A stretch of DNA of 64,000 nt from JABDMH01 sp965223105 (GTDB lineage: Bacteria; Bacteroidota; Bacteroidia; Chitinophagales; Saprospiraceae). Location of the stretch: contig OZ244987.1 in the NCBI GenBank assembly GCA_965223105.1, positions 1,922,001 through 1,986,000 of the forward strand. Direction: 5' to 3'. Shown one piece after another: positions 26,360-36,678 of the stretch. The notes under the pieces were generated by a model that was not told the origin of the DNA, did no database searches, and saw only the letters and a program-made list of their open reading frames with translations. Both the position numbers and the translations under genes were made by a program. Each line of letters begins with the position of its first letter. The stretch's first letter is position 1.

Positions 26360-28759
26360 CTATTCAGTTCGGAGACTTTGCATGGGATGTGCGAGAGATG
26401 CACGGATGGCCTGAGTACCTACCACTCCCAACGTAATAATAATCGTAGCCAGGCCTGTTACTAAAAATATAGACCAATGGAGGTCGATTCGCCAAGCAAA
26501 GCGGTTGAGCCAAGATTCCATCAAGAACCATACTATCGGCCAGGCGATTATTAAGGCGATGATAATGAGCCGCATAAACTGTTTGGACAACAATCCTACC
26601 AAATGGAGAACACTGGCACCTAGAACTCGGCGAATACCAATTTCCTTTACCCTATGTTTAGTCGCAAAAGTGACCAAACCAAATAGTCCCAAACAGGCGA
26701 TGAAAATTGATGCGAAAGCACTTCCAGCCATCAATCGACCCATGCGTTTGTGCTCTGCAAATAATTGAGCTAGGTAATCATCGGCAAATTGATATTCAAA
26801 TGGTCGAGTGGGCAGGAAATATTCCCATTGCTGCCGCAGAAAACTAAGGGTTTGATCAAGGTCATCGATACGTAAACGGACAGAGAGGAATTGGGGTGGC
26901 TGACTCATCTGGGTTAAAAACAAAGGTTGGATGGGTTGACTCAAATCGCGATTCAAAAAATCGCTGATCACTCCGATAACTGTCAGATCAGCATCAGTTC
27001 CTTCCCACCTGAGATTTCTCCCAATGGGATCGTCCCAGTTGAGCAGTCTCACTGCGGCTTCGTTTATGAGAATACCAGGGATGATCGAATCGCTTAGCAG
27101 CTCTCGATCGAAATTTCGTCCCTCCTTTAGTTCAATTTGATAAGTGTCGAGGAAATCCTTATCGGCATAAATGTACTGCATTGGAATAGGGTCTGGGTAG
27201 GAGGGTACCAATACTCTGGTGGGAATGCTCAGCGGTGGTATCACGTGAGATACCGACGCCGCTTCGATGCTGGGATGCTGTAAGAAGGCCTCTTTCACTG
27301 CCTTTTGTCTCAGGCCAAGCCAGTTAGCTGTGTACATAGGTTCGGGGTCGACCATAAATAAAGGCATCGAAACGACTTCAGTACTGTTGAATCCCCAATC
27401 CCGGGCATGGAGAAATTTGGATTGGCGGTAGATCGTCAAAGAGCTAACAAAAAGAACAACCGTAATGACGAATTGGAAAATGACTAATATTTTTCGCAGA
27501 TGGAAGCTCTGACCGGGGTTTATCCAATGGACCTTCAATGCTCGTGAGGGCCCGAATCCGGCAAGCACCAATGCTGGGTAAATACCGGCTAGAAGGCCAA
27601 TGCATATCGTTCCTGCTATCAACCAAAGGATGCCTGAAGGCGTCGTCAGATGCCCTACAATTAATGTCTTTTCAATGAACCTATTTATTATTGGCAGCAA
27701 GGACCAGATCAGTACTATCGCGGCAAGCAGCGACAGGAATGCCGTTACCTGAGCTTCGAAAAGAAATTGCAGTGTTATCTGGAATTTGGAGGCTCCACTA
27801 ATTTTCCGCACACCCACTTCCTTTCGACGTTCGTTAGCTTGGGCTGTTGCGAGGTTGAGGAAATTGAAACTGGCAATTGCCAGGATGAAGGCACCAATAA
27901 TGGTCAATAATTGCAAAGTCAAGATATTTCCGAACCCTGCAATGCCATAGTCTCTAGTGGTATACAGATGCACACGTTTCAGCGGTTGCAGATGATAAGT
28001 AGACTTGATAAGAGGGCGCTGTACGTAGCGAGCGAGCCACTGCGGCAATTTTCTTTCGACTTCCACTCCGCTGGTCTGACCTGACAATTTAATGTAAGTT
28101 TCTACAGGTCTCCAGTCTGTCGTATTCCATTGGTCAAACAGATCGGGAATCTGTCCTGAGAGAATGTCAAATTGAAGATTGCTGTGCTGCGGAAGATCTC
28201 TTAGAACACCGGTGACGACATACTCACCTTCCCAAAAACCCTCGACGCGCAGTGTTTGTCCCAAGGGATTTAGCTCATCAAAATATTTCTTGGCCATGGT
28301 TTCGGTAATGGCCACAGCCTCCTTTCGACTGAAAATGGAGCCTAAATCTCCCTCCACCAGGGGGAGATCAAATAATTGCAGAATCGAAGGATCTGCTGCG
28401 CAGAATCGCTGCCTGTAGGCTTTGTCCATATGATATACCCAGGTGGAGATATAGGAGGGGTTTACGATTCTCACCGCATACTCTACCTCTGGCAGATCGC
28501 TTTCAATAGCGGGTCCAAAATTACCTGCGATACCCGTATGTACCACAGAACTGCCTTCACTGACTTCCTCCACTAATATCCGGTAAATGCGGTCAAGGTC
28601 CTGATGGTATCGATCGACTTTCCATTCCTCAAAAATGTATGATGATATCCCTATGACACATGCCATACCGAGTGAAAGGCCGAGTAAGTTGATCGCTGTG
28701 ATAGCCTTACTTTTTAATATCGCTCGCACAGTGGTCACGAAGTAATTCCTTAGCAACAT
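26360..28759 (-). CDS. ABC transporter permease, MacB/FtsX type
   Basis: The third permease of this type in the window. ATG at 28759 (MLLRNYFVTTVRAILKSKAI) is preferred over the start at 28825, because it matches the N-termini of the two paralogues (MLRNYLKVAWRN, MLQSFLRISWRN). At 799 residues it has the first helix (INLLGLSLGMACVIGISSYI), a MacB-like core domain, an FtsX bundle with TAQANERRKEVGVRKISGAS, a second periplasmic domain, and a C-terminal bundle with FATKHRVKEIGIRRVLGAS, ending in LAHPMQSLRTE. No ATPase is adjacent. The expression context is unclear. Confidence 0.92.
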   Translation of the reverse strand: MLLRNYFVTTVRAILKSKAITAINLLGLSLGMACVIGISSYIFEEWKVDRYHQDLDRIYRILVEEVSEGSSVVHTGIAGNFGPAIESDLPEVEYAVRIVNPSYISTWVYHMDKAYRQRFCAADPSILQLFDLPLVEGDLGSIFSRKEAVAITETMAKKYFDELNPLGQTLRVEGFWEGEYVVTGVLRDLPQHSNLQFDILSGQIPDLFDQWNTTDWRPVETYIKLSGQTSGVEVERKLPQWLARYVQRPLIKSTYHLQPLKRVHLYTTRDYGIAGFGNILTLQLLTIIGAFILAIASFNFLNLATAQANERRKEVGVRKISGASKFQITLQFLFEAQVTAFLSLLAAIVLIWSLLPIINRFIEKTLIVGHLTTPSGILWLIAGTICIGLLAGIYPALVLAGFGPSRALKVHWINPGQSFHLRKILVIFQFVITVVLFVSSLTIYRQSKFLHARDWGFNSTEVVSMPLFMVDPEPMYTANWLGLRQKAVKEAFLQHPSIEAASVSHVIPPLSIPTRVLVPSYPDPIPMQYIYADKDFLDTYQIELKEGRNFDRELLSDSIIPGILINEAAVRLLNWDDPIGRNLRWEGTDADLTVIGVISDFLNRDLSQPIQPLFLTQMSQPPQFLSVRLRIDDLDQTLSFLRQQWEYFLPTRPFEYQFADDYLAQLFAEHKRMGRLMAGSAFASIFIACLGLFGLVTFATKHRVKEIGIRRVLGASVLHLVGLLSKQFMRLIIIALIIAWPIVWFLMESWLNRFAWRIDLHWSIFLVTGLATIIITLGVVGTQAIRASLAHPMQSLRTE

Positions 28760-28825
28760 CGGGCACATTTTAGGATATTTCAAAAAGCAAGTCTGTTGAT
28801 ACATCTTCTGGTTAATGCCTCCCAA

Positions 28826-30587
28826 GAGATAACGTCCTTTTCGAGAAGCTGGGGCTTGACTAAGTTAGCAAAATGGTGAAATAGCGTACATCGATGAGAT
28901 CTGATCTTAGCTGCATTAAATAAATCTCATGTCAGCACTGAATAGCAGATTTGCCTGGATTTTGTGGTGAGATATAAATTATAATTTAGATTTTATTTTC
29001 CAGATAAGAGTGTCATTAACAATGCCACTTGTATCTTTTTTCATGAAACTAATTTACGAATTCAAGACTGATTTTACGTTCTGTTTTGAATTGGTTCAGC
29101 AGCTCTGACTAATGCAAGGTCCCTGGGCTTTCCATATTTTTTGAACCAAAGTCCTATAAAAGGTAACGCGTAAAAGTTATCAACGAACACTTGATATTCG
29201 ACAAGCATCAACTTGAGTTGGTTTGGAATAAAATAAAGGAAATCTTGGGGCTTGTGTTATATTTTAGTTCTTATCATACCTTTCCAGAGAATCTTCTGAC
29301 ACAACCAAGAATTATGAATCTACTAGATATCCAGAATTTCTTATGAAATTGTAAAATGAATTCATAACTAGAAATATTGCAAATCTTTTGACTTCGTGCA
29401 CCTGAATTTAGGTCAAATGATCAGCTCATAGCTGCTCGGTCTACTTCACCTGAATCTTTCGTTAGAATCATCCATCGTCAGCCATGACTATAAAAGTTTA
29501 TGAGATCTCGAGTGAAAAGGAACCTGGTCTGATCTCTTGCAGTAACTTTCGTGCTAAGTCGCTAAAGATCATGAGGAGTGTCAACTTGACCTTCATTATT
29601 TATTCATCACTTTTCGTTGCGCTATACATTAATACAGCTTGGAAGGCGATAAGTGATCAATTGGTTCCAAAAACCTTTATCATCCAAGAGCTTGATGGTA
29701 CTCACAACAATGCCCAATTAGATGTACAAGGTCCGGTTGGAAAAGTCAATATAGCAAAGATCCATTGATAACCATTACACCTAGTCTGCTAGAGCCCATA
29801 GGGCCCCACTTGAAGCCAGTGTCTTCATGCGATCAGAGAATTCAAATCAAATATGAAGACTTTCCCGATCGAGTGCATTTATTTTATCCTATAATACTCA
29901 TGCTTCTACGTTGTTAGGTGTCTTATTTGTTGATTCACATAAACAAAGTGAAAGTCAAGGGGCATCCGATACCTGGGATTGGATGTAAAACGCTGCTTAT
30001 AGATTTGCTTTTACTAGTAATGATATTGATTTTAGTTGATGAACATCTCCAAGAGGACTATTTTTCGTGCCTTTGATCAATCGAGCACCGGATAGAGATG
30101 GAAAAAGGAATTCGGATCAAAGTATTCAAGCAATAGCGCAACTAGCCGACAATGTTTTAGGGAGGTTGTTCATTCCGACCACGGTCTGTTCTTCTACTTT
30201 ACCGGCTTTAGGAGATACTCACTCTCACACCTTCAACCTTCAACGGAGGGAAGAGAATTGGCATCATATCCCTCTTTTGTCTGGTAATTTAAACCCACGT
30301 TCTTTTATGATTTGGTTTTCTTCTAACACGTCCTTAGAAAAAAGAATGCCTGCTTTGTCTGCACTTCCCATCTAGATCCATCAAGGCTGGGTACACGCCA
30401 ACGGATGTCGTTATCTGAGCCAAAGAATCTTTAGTTATACTTCACGAATATCTATGCCTGTGAATTACAGCCACTTGTTCTCCATTTGGACTAGGAGGAA
30501 GTCCTGGATATGGCTTGGTGGAATCGGCATGTTTGGGGGATAGACCTGTTCTGCAAGTCATATTCTGAAGAATAAGTATTACATTGA
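28826..30587. other. 1.76-kb A+T-rich stretch without a recognisable gene
   Basis: Two short open frames lie here on the plus strand (29484-29768, 94 codons, with a possible membrane helix LTFIIYSSLFVALYI; and 30067-30375, 102 codons). Neither resembles a family I know, and their composition is like the surroundings. The region sits at the junction between the catabolic block and the glycan cluster and may be decayed DNA. No repeats or terminators stood out. Confidence 0.45.
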
Positions 30588-31769
30588 GTGCTCAAAATCC
30601 GTTTTCTTTTGAAGAAGGTCGTCATTATAGGTCCGGCTTACCCCTATAAAGGAGGATTGGCAGCATTCAATCAAAGGCTTGCCGAAGAATTGGAGTGGAA
30701 AGGCATTCACACAATTATCTTCACTTTCTCCTTACAGTATCCCGGTGTCTTTTATCCTGGCAAGACTCAATTCTCTCCTGATGTAAGCAGTAATAGTAGT
30801 CTGGATATTCGGCCCAGGATCAACTCTATCAATCCATTTAATTGGATCAAGGTTGCCAGGGAGATTGCAGAATTAGAGCCTGATGTGGTCATTTGCAGAT
30901 ACTGGATGCCTTATTTTGCCCTTTCCCTAGGAAGCATGCTTAGAATCATCAAAAGGAATTGCTCGACACAGATTGTCGGACTTGTTGATAATTTGATTCC
31001 TCATGAAAGGAGACTGGGTGACAGTTTGCTGACTACATATTTTATGGAAGCTGTTGATACCTTTATAGTACTATCGACTAAAGTCCATAAAGATATTGAG
31101 TCATTAAAGTTAAATAAGCCCATCCTGAAGCTACATCACCCCATATATGATCAATATGGTTCTCAGGTTTCCAGGAAAAAAGCATTGGATTATCTCCAAC
31201 TACAAAATGGGGTGACCTATCTATTGTTTTTTGGATTTGTCAGGAAATATAAGGGCCTGGATATGCTTCTCAAAGCATTGGCCGATCCCATTCTCAGGAA
31301 AGCCAATGTAAAACTCATTATTGCGGGAGAGTTTTATGAAAGAAAAAAGAAGTATCTCAATTTGATTCGAAGGCTCGATATCGAGGATTTAGTCATAATA
31401 TATCCTTATTATATACCAGATCGTAAAGTTAGGTATTTCTTTTCGGCAAGTGACTTGGTAGTTTTGCCTTATCGTTCGGCCACGCAAAGTGGAATAGCCC
31501 AGATTGCACTAAATTTTGTGAGACCTGTATTGATTTCAGATGTTGGTGGCTTAACTGAAACGGTAGAGGATGGATGCAATGGTTTTATCTCAACTCCAAA
31601 TTCAAAGGGACTTGCCAGGGGCATAAGTAGATTCCTGAATTTTAAGGATAAATCGCACATCCAGGAATGTATCTTCGACAATCAAGAACAATTCTCCTGG
31701 AATATATTTACCCGAAATTTAAGCGAAGCTATAGGAATCAATGATCTGGATTTAGTGCTAACTCTTTGA
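30588..31769 (+). CDS. Glycosyltransferase family 4 (GT-B fold)
   Basis: A glycosyltransferase of about 390 residues. The N-terminal Rossmann half begins VVIIGPAYPYKGGLAAFNQR, typical of GT4 enzymes. The C-terminal half contains LLFFGFVRKYKGLDMLLKAL, KLIIAGEFYE, the acidic loop FSASDLVVLPYRSATQSG and ISDVGGLTETVEDGCNGF, which bind the nucleotide-sugar donor. No ATG fits: the frame opens at GTG 30588, and TTG 30609 (giving MKKVVIIGPAYPYKGG) is an equally good or better start. It opens a cluster with a GT2 enzyme and a sulfotransferase, so it probably builds a surface or exopolysaccharide. Confidence 0.9.
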   Translation: MLKIRFLLKKVVIIGPAYPYKGGLAAFNQRLAEELEWKGIHTIIFTFSLQYPGVFYPGKTQFSPDVSSNSSLDIRPRINSINPFNWIKVAREIAELEPDVVICRYWMPYFALSLGSMLRIIKRNCSTQIVGLVDNLIPHERRLGDSLLTTYFMEAVDTFIVLSTKVHKDIESLKLNKPILKLHHPIYDQYGSQVSRKKALDYLQLQNGVTYLLFFGFVRKYKGLDMLLKALADPILRKANVKLIIAGEFYERKKKYLNLIRRLDIEDLVIIYPYYIPDRKVRYFFSASDLVVLPYRSATQSGIAQIALNFVRPVLISDVGGLTETVEDGCNGFISTPNSKGLARGISRFLNFKDKSHIQECIFDNQEQFSWNIFTRNLSEAIGINDLDLVLTL

Positions 31770-32005
31770 TCTGTTATGGTCTAAGTACCTGGGTATGTCA
31801 TGCATTACAAGCTGAAGTATGCGCTTTAATTGTAATGTGTTAGTTAACTAGCTATGATATGCACCAAACTGGTATCGTCATTCTCTGTATTTTCACTGGT
31901 ATGATTTAATAGTCCTTTCAAGTTGGAGGAAAAGGCTTTGGGAATTCTGGTTGGTGAACACAGACACCGTGCGTTACTAAACCCATGGTCTCAAATTCAA
32001 ACAAC

Positions 32006-32914
32006 ATGAAAAAAGTATCTGTTATTTTGACAACCTACAATGGGGGTAATACCCTTGAGTTGGTGATCAGCTCAATATTGAATCAAGCAAGTATCAATCA
32101 AGAATTTGAACTCGAATTGATTGTAATTGATGATTGCTCAACAGACAACACAGTGGGGGTAGTTGGTAAATTCGATATACCTCTATATACCACCACATCA
32201 ACCAGTGGAGGACCAAATAAGGGAAGGAATATAGGGCTTCAAAAGGCAACAGGAGATTACATCTGCATTGCAGATCAGGATGACATATGGGAAAAACATA
32301 AGATCATTTCACTACTTCCTTATCTAGAGAAAGTTCCGATAGTTACATCTGGTTATACGGTTATTGACCGATCCACTAATAAGAATATTATTAGGGTGAA
32401 TAAAAATGATAAGGGCCATGTCTACTATGCAAAAAATAAAACATTTCTTTCAAGGTTAACAAAATCCGAAACTGGGCAACACACCTATTTAGGATCTATA
32501 ATATACTCCAAGGAGCTTAAGGACATATTATTTGAAGAAACCTTTGGTATGGTAGATTTCGATTGGGTTCTTAGGCTTTTTCATAGGAGGGACTCCATAG
32601 AAGTATGTAAGTCCCTATATATCAGATATCTTGATGGCCAAAATTTGTCATTGAGTAACTCTTTCAGTACAAAGGATTTTTACTATTCCCTAATGTTTAT
32701 CGAAAATTATCTGGATGAGTATCCTGAGTCAGTAAGAAAGGGCAATCTAAGATTACATGGTAGTAGGGCTAGATATTTATACTTAAATAATAATATGAGG
32801 ATGGCAAGATTTTATTTTCTCCGCAGCAGATGGGGACTAAAGACAGCACTCTATTATTTAACGAGCTTCACCGGATCAACATTAATTAAGAAAAAATTTA
32901 ATGTGTTTGGATAA
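32006..32914 (+). CDS. Glycosyltransferase family 2 (GT-A fold)
   Basis: ATG 32006 (MKKVSVILTTYNGG) is preferred to ATG 31985 because the first beta strand then follows the start directly. The GT-A domain has IVIDDCSTDNT (nucleotide-binding Asp), GPNKGRNIGLQKATGDYI, and the DXD-type ADQDDIW motif. The C-terminal part (about 200-302) includes a basic region and ends in FTGSTLIKKKFNVFG. There is no membrane helix, so it is a soluble or peripheral transferase. The stop overlaps the start of the sulfotransferase gene by one base (TAATG), so the two are translationally coupled. Confidence 0.9.
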   Translation: MKKVSVILTTYNGGNTLELVISSILNQASINQEFELELIVIDDCSTDNTVGVVGKFDIPLYTTTSTSGGPNKGRNIGLQKATGDYICIADQDDIWEKHKIISLLPYLEKVPIVTSGYTVIDRSTNKNIIRVNKNDKGHVYYAKNKTFLSRLTKSETGQHTYLGSIIYSKELKDILFEETFGMVDFDWVLRLFHRRDSIEVCKSLYIRYLDGQNLSLSNSFSTKDFYYSLMFIENYLDEYPESVRKGNLRLHGSRARYLYLNNNMRMARFYFLRSRWGLKTALYYLTSFTGSTLIKKKFNVFG

Positions 32915-33549
32915 TGGAAAAGAGTAAATCGAAAATATTGCTTTTGATTGGATGTCAAAGAAGCGGCACTACTTTATTATCTGCAATGTTAGGGGGGCAT
33001 TCAGAAATAAACATGTTATTCGAATCTACTACGAATGAAGTCTTAAGGCTGATTGGGAAAAGATATAGTGCAAATAAGTTGTTAGCCTGGAGGCAAATTA
33101 GGCTAAGAAGGAAATCCTCAAAATTTGGTCATTTGATTAATCGTGTTGTTAATTTTGATTTGGGAATAAAACCACAGAGGCATCATCGAATTCGGGTTTT
33201 TCCTACTTCCGTCTTATCCATTCAGGATTATATGGATAAGGGAGCATATATAATTACTATAGTGAGAGATAAAATTGATGTGATAGATAGTATTACCACC
33301 AGGACGAGAATGACTAGAAGCCAGGCAGAAAGTGAATACCGGCGCTCAATGCAAATAATTGAACATTTAGGCAAAAATGCATATCATATACAGTTTCATG
33401 ACCTGGTCCACAATCCAATCGTTACGCTTACGGGAATATGCGAATACCTGGATTTGAGGTTTGAGGAGCGGATGTTAAAGGGAGTTGAATATAACTTTGT
33501 TTATCCAAATTCAAGAATATTAGGTGAAAAGTCTAAGCTGCGACAATAA
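32914..33549 (+). CDS. Sulfotransferase-family protein
   Basis: A 211-residue protein with the PAPS-dependent sulfotransferase signatures. A 5'-phosphosulfate loop GCQRSGTTLLSAML sits near the N-terminus (about 13-26), and the 3'-phosphate strand is seen in IITIVRDKIDVIDSITT (about 110-126). The late segment IQFHDLVHNPIVTLTGICEY is the usual helix before the C-terminus. It is short but within the range of bacterial members. Co-translation with the GT2 gene suggests that the glycan made here is sulfated. Sulfatases elsewhere in the window show that the organism also handles sulfated sugars. Confidence 0.85.
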   Translation: MEKSKSKILLLIGCQRSGTTLLSAMLGGHSEINMLFESTTNEVLRLIGKRYSANKLLAWRQIRLRRKSSKFGHLINRVVNFDLGIKPQRHHRIRVFPTSVLSIQDYMDKGAYIITIVRDKIDVIDSITTRTRMTRSQAESEYRRSMQIIEHLGKNAYHIQFHDLVHNPIVTLTGICEYLDLRFEERMLKGVEYNFVYPNSRILGEKSKLRQ

Positions 33550-33956
33550 AAGTATTGGAATCATAAATATAGGTTTGTTCGAAAATCACCGCTAAAATGA
33601 GTGATATTGCAAGGTTGCTATACATGATAAACGGATCATCGGTTTTGTCCTGACTTCTGCTTCAGTCCTTCTAGCACAGTGTTGGATATGCCTAACATTT
33701 ATTGTTATCAAATATCTCTTGGGAAGGACTTGGTTCTAATTCCTATCAATCAATGAAATAAAAGTAGTCTCTGCACCACCGCTTTCTTTCTTCGCCAAAT
33801 CCCTCTTGTCGCAGATTGATTGGAGGTCTTCTCGCTTCACTCTTCACTGCATTCTTAAGGAGTGCATCGTATTTCTGAATCCTTTTGTAGCTTGCTGATA
33901 GACAAACTGTGATAAAAGATTATATTGATGCTCATCATTTATATCTTTATTTCAAT
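33550..33956. other. Non-coding gap before the YfhO gene
   Basis: About 400 bp without a gene, hairpin or repeat that I could see. An in-frame GTG at 33909 extends the downstream gene by 16 codons, but the ATG at 33957 is preferred. Confidence 0.5.
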
Positions 33957-36398
33957 ATGTGGCGGGAAGCTTTTAGGTATTTTCTTGCTGTTTGCCTTTT
34001 TCTGGCTGTCTCTTCCGCTTTTTTTTGGCCCTACCTAGATGGGCAGCGAATAAGTCAACCCGACCTTATTCAGTACCAGGGTATGAGTCAGGAAATCAGG
34101 TCTTACAGAGAGATGACTGGTCGAACGCCTCTCTGGACAAACGCAATGTTTTGCGGTATGCCTACCTATCAGATTAACACAGCTGAAGAAGGCAATTACC
34201 TGAAGTACATAAGCCGGGCACTCATGTTGACTCGGGAAAATCCAATCGGATTGATGTTCACTGCCATGGTTTGCATGTTTGTTTTGCTGGTAATCTTGAG
34301 AGTTGACTTTAGTATTGCCATGATCGGTGCCGTGATGTTTGGGCTAACTACCAATAATATTTTACTATATGAGGTCGGCCACATATCAAAACTTCGTTCC
34401 GTTTCTTTTTTGCCGTTGATCATGGCGACAATCGTATTGGCGTATCGTGGTCAATATGTATGGGGTTTCTTTTGTTTCGCACTAGGATTGGGACTAAACC
34501 TTTTGGCGAATCATATACAAATGACCTATTATTTTTTCCTTACGATCCCAATTTACCTTGTTGCGGTTGTCCGGGATTCTGCAGACAAGCACCACCCTCG
34601 ACGTTTTGCAAAAGCTTCATTGGTATTAATGATGGCATTGTTGGTTTCTTTAGGTACTGCAACCAGTAATCTTTGGCCCACCTATGAATATGCAGAAGAA
34701 TCTACCAGGGGGGGAGCTATCGTATCCTCGCCGCAGTCATCTTCAAGGGGTGCAGGAGCTGATCAAGGAAGTGGAGGATTATCCTGGGAATACGCTATGG
34801 AATGGAGTAATGGAGCCCTGGATCTTCTTGCTTGTGTGATTCCGGGAGCTGCCGGGAATTCCTCTCAGGCCAGGTTATTTAGGGAGTCTACCCTGTATCA
34901 GGCCTTGGTACTTGAAGGTGCTTCTGAAAATGAAGTTCACAATGCACCCCTCTATTGGGGTGCATTACCATACACAGATGGCCCGCAATATCAGGGCATT
35001 GTGCTGGTCTTCTTTTTTGTTTTGGGGCTCTTGATTATGAAAGATCCCATAAAATGGTGGGCAGGACTTGGAATGCTTCTGATTACAGTCCTTTCACTGG
35101 GAGATAATCTTAGCTTATTAAACGAATTCGTCTTTAGATATGTACCGCTCTACAATAAATTCAGGACGCCAAATTCCATTTTGTCTGTTGCTCCTCTCAT
35201 GATCGTGTCACTCGCACTGCTAGCACTTAGTCGAATAATTCAAACTGAGGATAAAGGTCGATTTTGGCCGGTTGTTAGAAAAGTTGGTGTGCGATTTATT
35301 TCGGTATTGATATTGTTACTCCTGCTGGGACCTTATGTCCTTGATTTCGAATCACGGTTTGATATTCAACATGCAGCCAATGGATTGAACTTGGAAAATC
35401 TGCGAGCCGACCGTCGATATCTGTTCAAATATGACACTACAAGGGCATTGCTTCTGCTAGTCTTAGCCCTCTTTCTGCTATGGGCCTATCTTCACGATCA
35501 CCTCAGTCGCATGTTGTTTATTCTAGTGTTGGGAGTTCTGACACTGGTAGATTTTTGGACTGTGAATCGACGCTTTATTGACAGTGCCAGCTTTGAGGAA
35601 GAGAAAGAAACTCAAGTGCCATTTGAGGCAAGGGATGTGGACCGGCAGATCCTTGCAGATACCAGTGCTCATTTCAGGATTCTTGATCTTTCCATAAATA
35701 CCTTTAATACTGCTTCTTCATCATTTTTTCACAAGACGTTGGGCGGTTACCATGCAGCAAAGTTAAGAAGGTATCAGGATATCATAGATTGGTACCTGGC
35801 CAGGGGAGACAGAGGGGTCATTAACATGCTTAATGCCAAATACATTATTCAGACTGATCCTGAAGGAAATCCTCATGCAAGCGTCAATGAAGGTGCACTG
35901 GGTAATGCCTGGGCTGTAGACTCCATTAAAATGGCAGAAGATCATTATCAGGAGTTAGCCGTCATAGACAGCATTGACCCTGGAAACATAGCAGTAATAC
36001 ATAAGGATTTTACAAATTATTTGGCAGGGCTGGATCCAGATCCTTCTGGTCGTATAAGTCTGACCAATTATGCGCCTGATTTCCTGATTTATTCGACACA
36101 GAGTTATGGTGAAATGCTAGTGGTATTTTCGGAAGTATGGTATAATCCGGATAAGGGCTGGCAAGCATTTATTGATGATCAGCCTGTAGAACACATTAGG
36201 GCTAACTACATCCTGAGAGCAATAAGAGTACCTCCTGGAAAACATGAGATTAAGTTTGTATTCGAACCTCATTCATTCTATACAGGAAGAATTATTTCGA
36301 AGATTTCTTCGTCATTCATACTGTATGGCTTTATTTGGTTGGTAGGTGTCAGCATGTATCGATCTCGCTTCCCACGATCTGAAACAAGCCAAGTTTAA
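33957..36398 (+). CDS. YfhO-family multi-pass membrane protein
   Basis: At about 813 residues this is the usual size for the Bacteroidota YfhO group, related to GT-C fold glycosyltransferases. The first helix (FRYFLAVCLFLAVSSAFFW) is followed by the periplasmic loop PDLIQYQGMSQEIRSYREMT, GRTPLWTNAMFCGMPTYQ, and about a dozen helices. The last 300 residues form a soluble C-terminal domain with HKTLGGYHAAKLRRYQDIID and VVFSEVWYNPDKGWQAFIDD, and a final helix lies near 795. Members are thought to glycosylate teichoic acid, lipids or surface proteins. Here it stands between the polysaccharide cluster and the T9SS proteins, which fits a surface role. The start choice is explained under the preceding gap. 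Confidence 0.88.
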   Translation: MWREAFRYFLAVCLFLAVSSAFFWPYLDGQRISQPDLIQYQGMSQEIRSYREMTGRTPLWTNAMFCGMPTYQINTAEEGNYLKYISRALMLTRENPIGLMFTAMVCMFVLLVILRVDFSIAMIGAVMFGLTTNNILLYEVGHISKLRSVSFLPLIMATIVLAYRGQYVWGFFCFALGLGLNLLANHIQMTYYFFLTIPIYLVAVVRDSADKHHPRRFAKASLVLMMALLVSLGTATSNLWPTYEYAEESTRGGAIVSSPQSSSRGAGADQGSGGLSWEYAMEWSNGALDLLACVIPGAAGNSSQARLFRESTLYQALVLEGASENEVHNAPLYWGALPYTDGPQYQGIVLVFFFVLGLLIMKDPIKWWAGLGMLLITVLSLGDNLSLLNEFVFRYVPLYNKFRTPNSILSVAPLMIVSLALLALSRIIQTEDKGRFWPVVRKVGVRFISVLILLLLLGPYVLDFESRFDIQHAANGLNLENLRADRRYLFKYDTTRALLLLVLALFLLWAYLHDHLSRMLFILVLGVLTLVDFWTVNRRFIDSASFEEEKETQVPFEARDVDRQILADTSAHFRILDLSINTFNTASSSFFHKTLGGYHAAKLRRYQDIIDWYLARGDRGVINMLNAKYIIQTDPEGNPHASVNEGALGNAWAVDSIKMAEDHYQELAVIDSIDPGNIAVIHKDFTNYLAGLDPDPSGRISLTNYAPDFLIYSTQSYGEMLVVFSEVWYNPDKGWQAFIDDQPVEHIRANYILRAIRVPPGKHEIKFVFEPHSFYTGRIISKISSSFILYGFIWLVGVSMYRSRFPRSETSQV

Positions 36399-36678
36399 GT
36401 TCAATTGGCGGGAGAAGCCCATGTAGCGAGGTCCTTAAAGCATGAAGACCATATGAACTTTGGATAAAGCTAAGACAAGGGTCAGAGTGAGAAAATGTTA
36501 TGGTTTTGGGGATAGGGTTCTCACTTTTTTTGGATTGCATTCCTATCAGTCAAAATGCGGAGATGCATCCATTGCTGGCTGATTGCCATTGTTTCACTCG
36601 TAAGTATTGGTTATTCAATAGAATTATGATAAATGTGATTTGTTTTGTAGCTTTCGTTGAGCCCGTGATGGAATCCCC

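Noticed and set aside
29484..30375. Two plus-strand frames of about 100 codons
   Set aside because: Neither shows a recognisable motif or a consistent protein-like composition. They are mentioned only under the gap entry.
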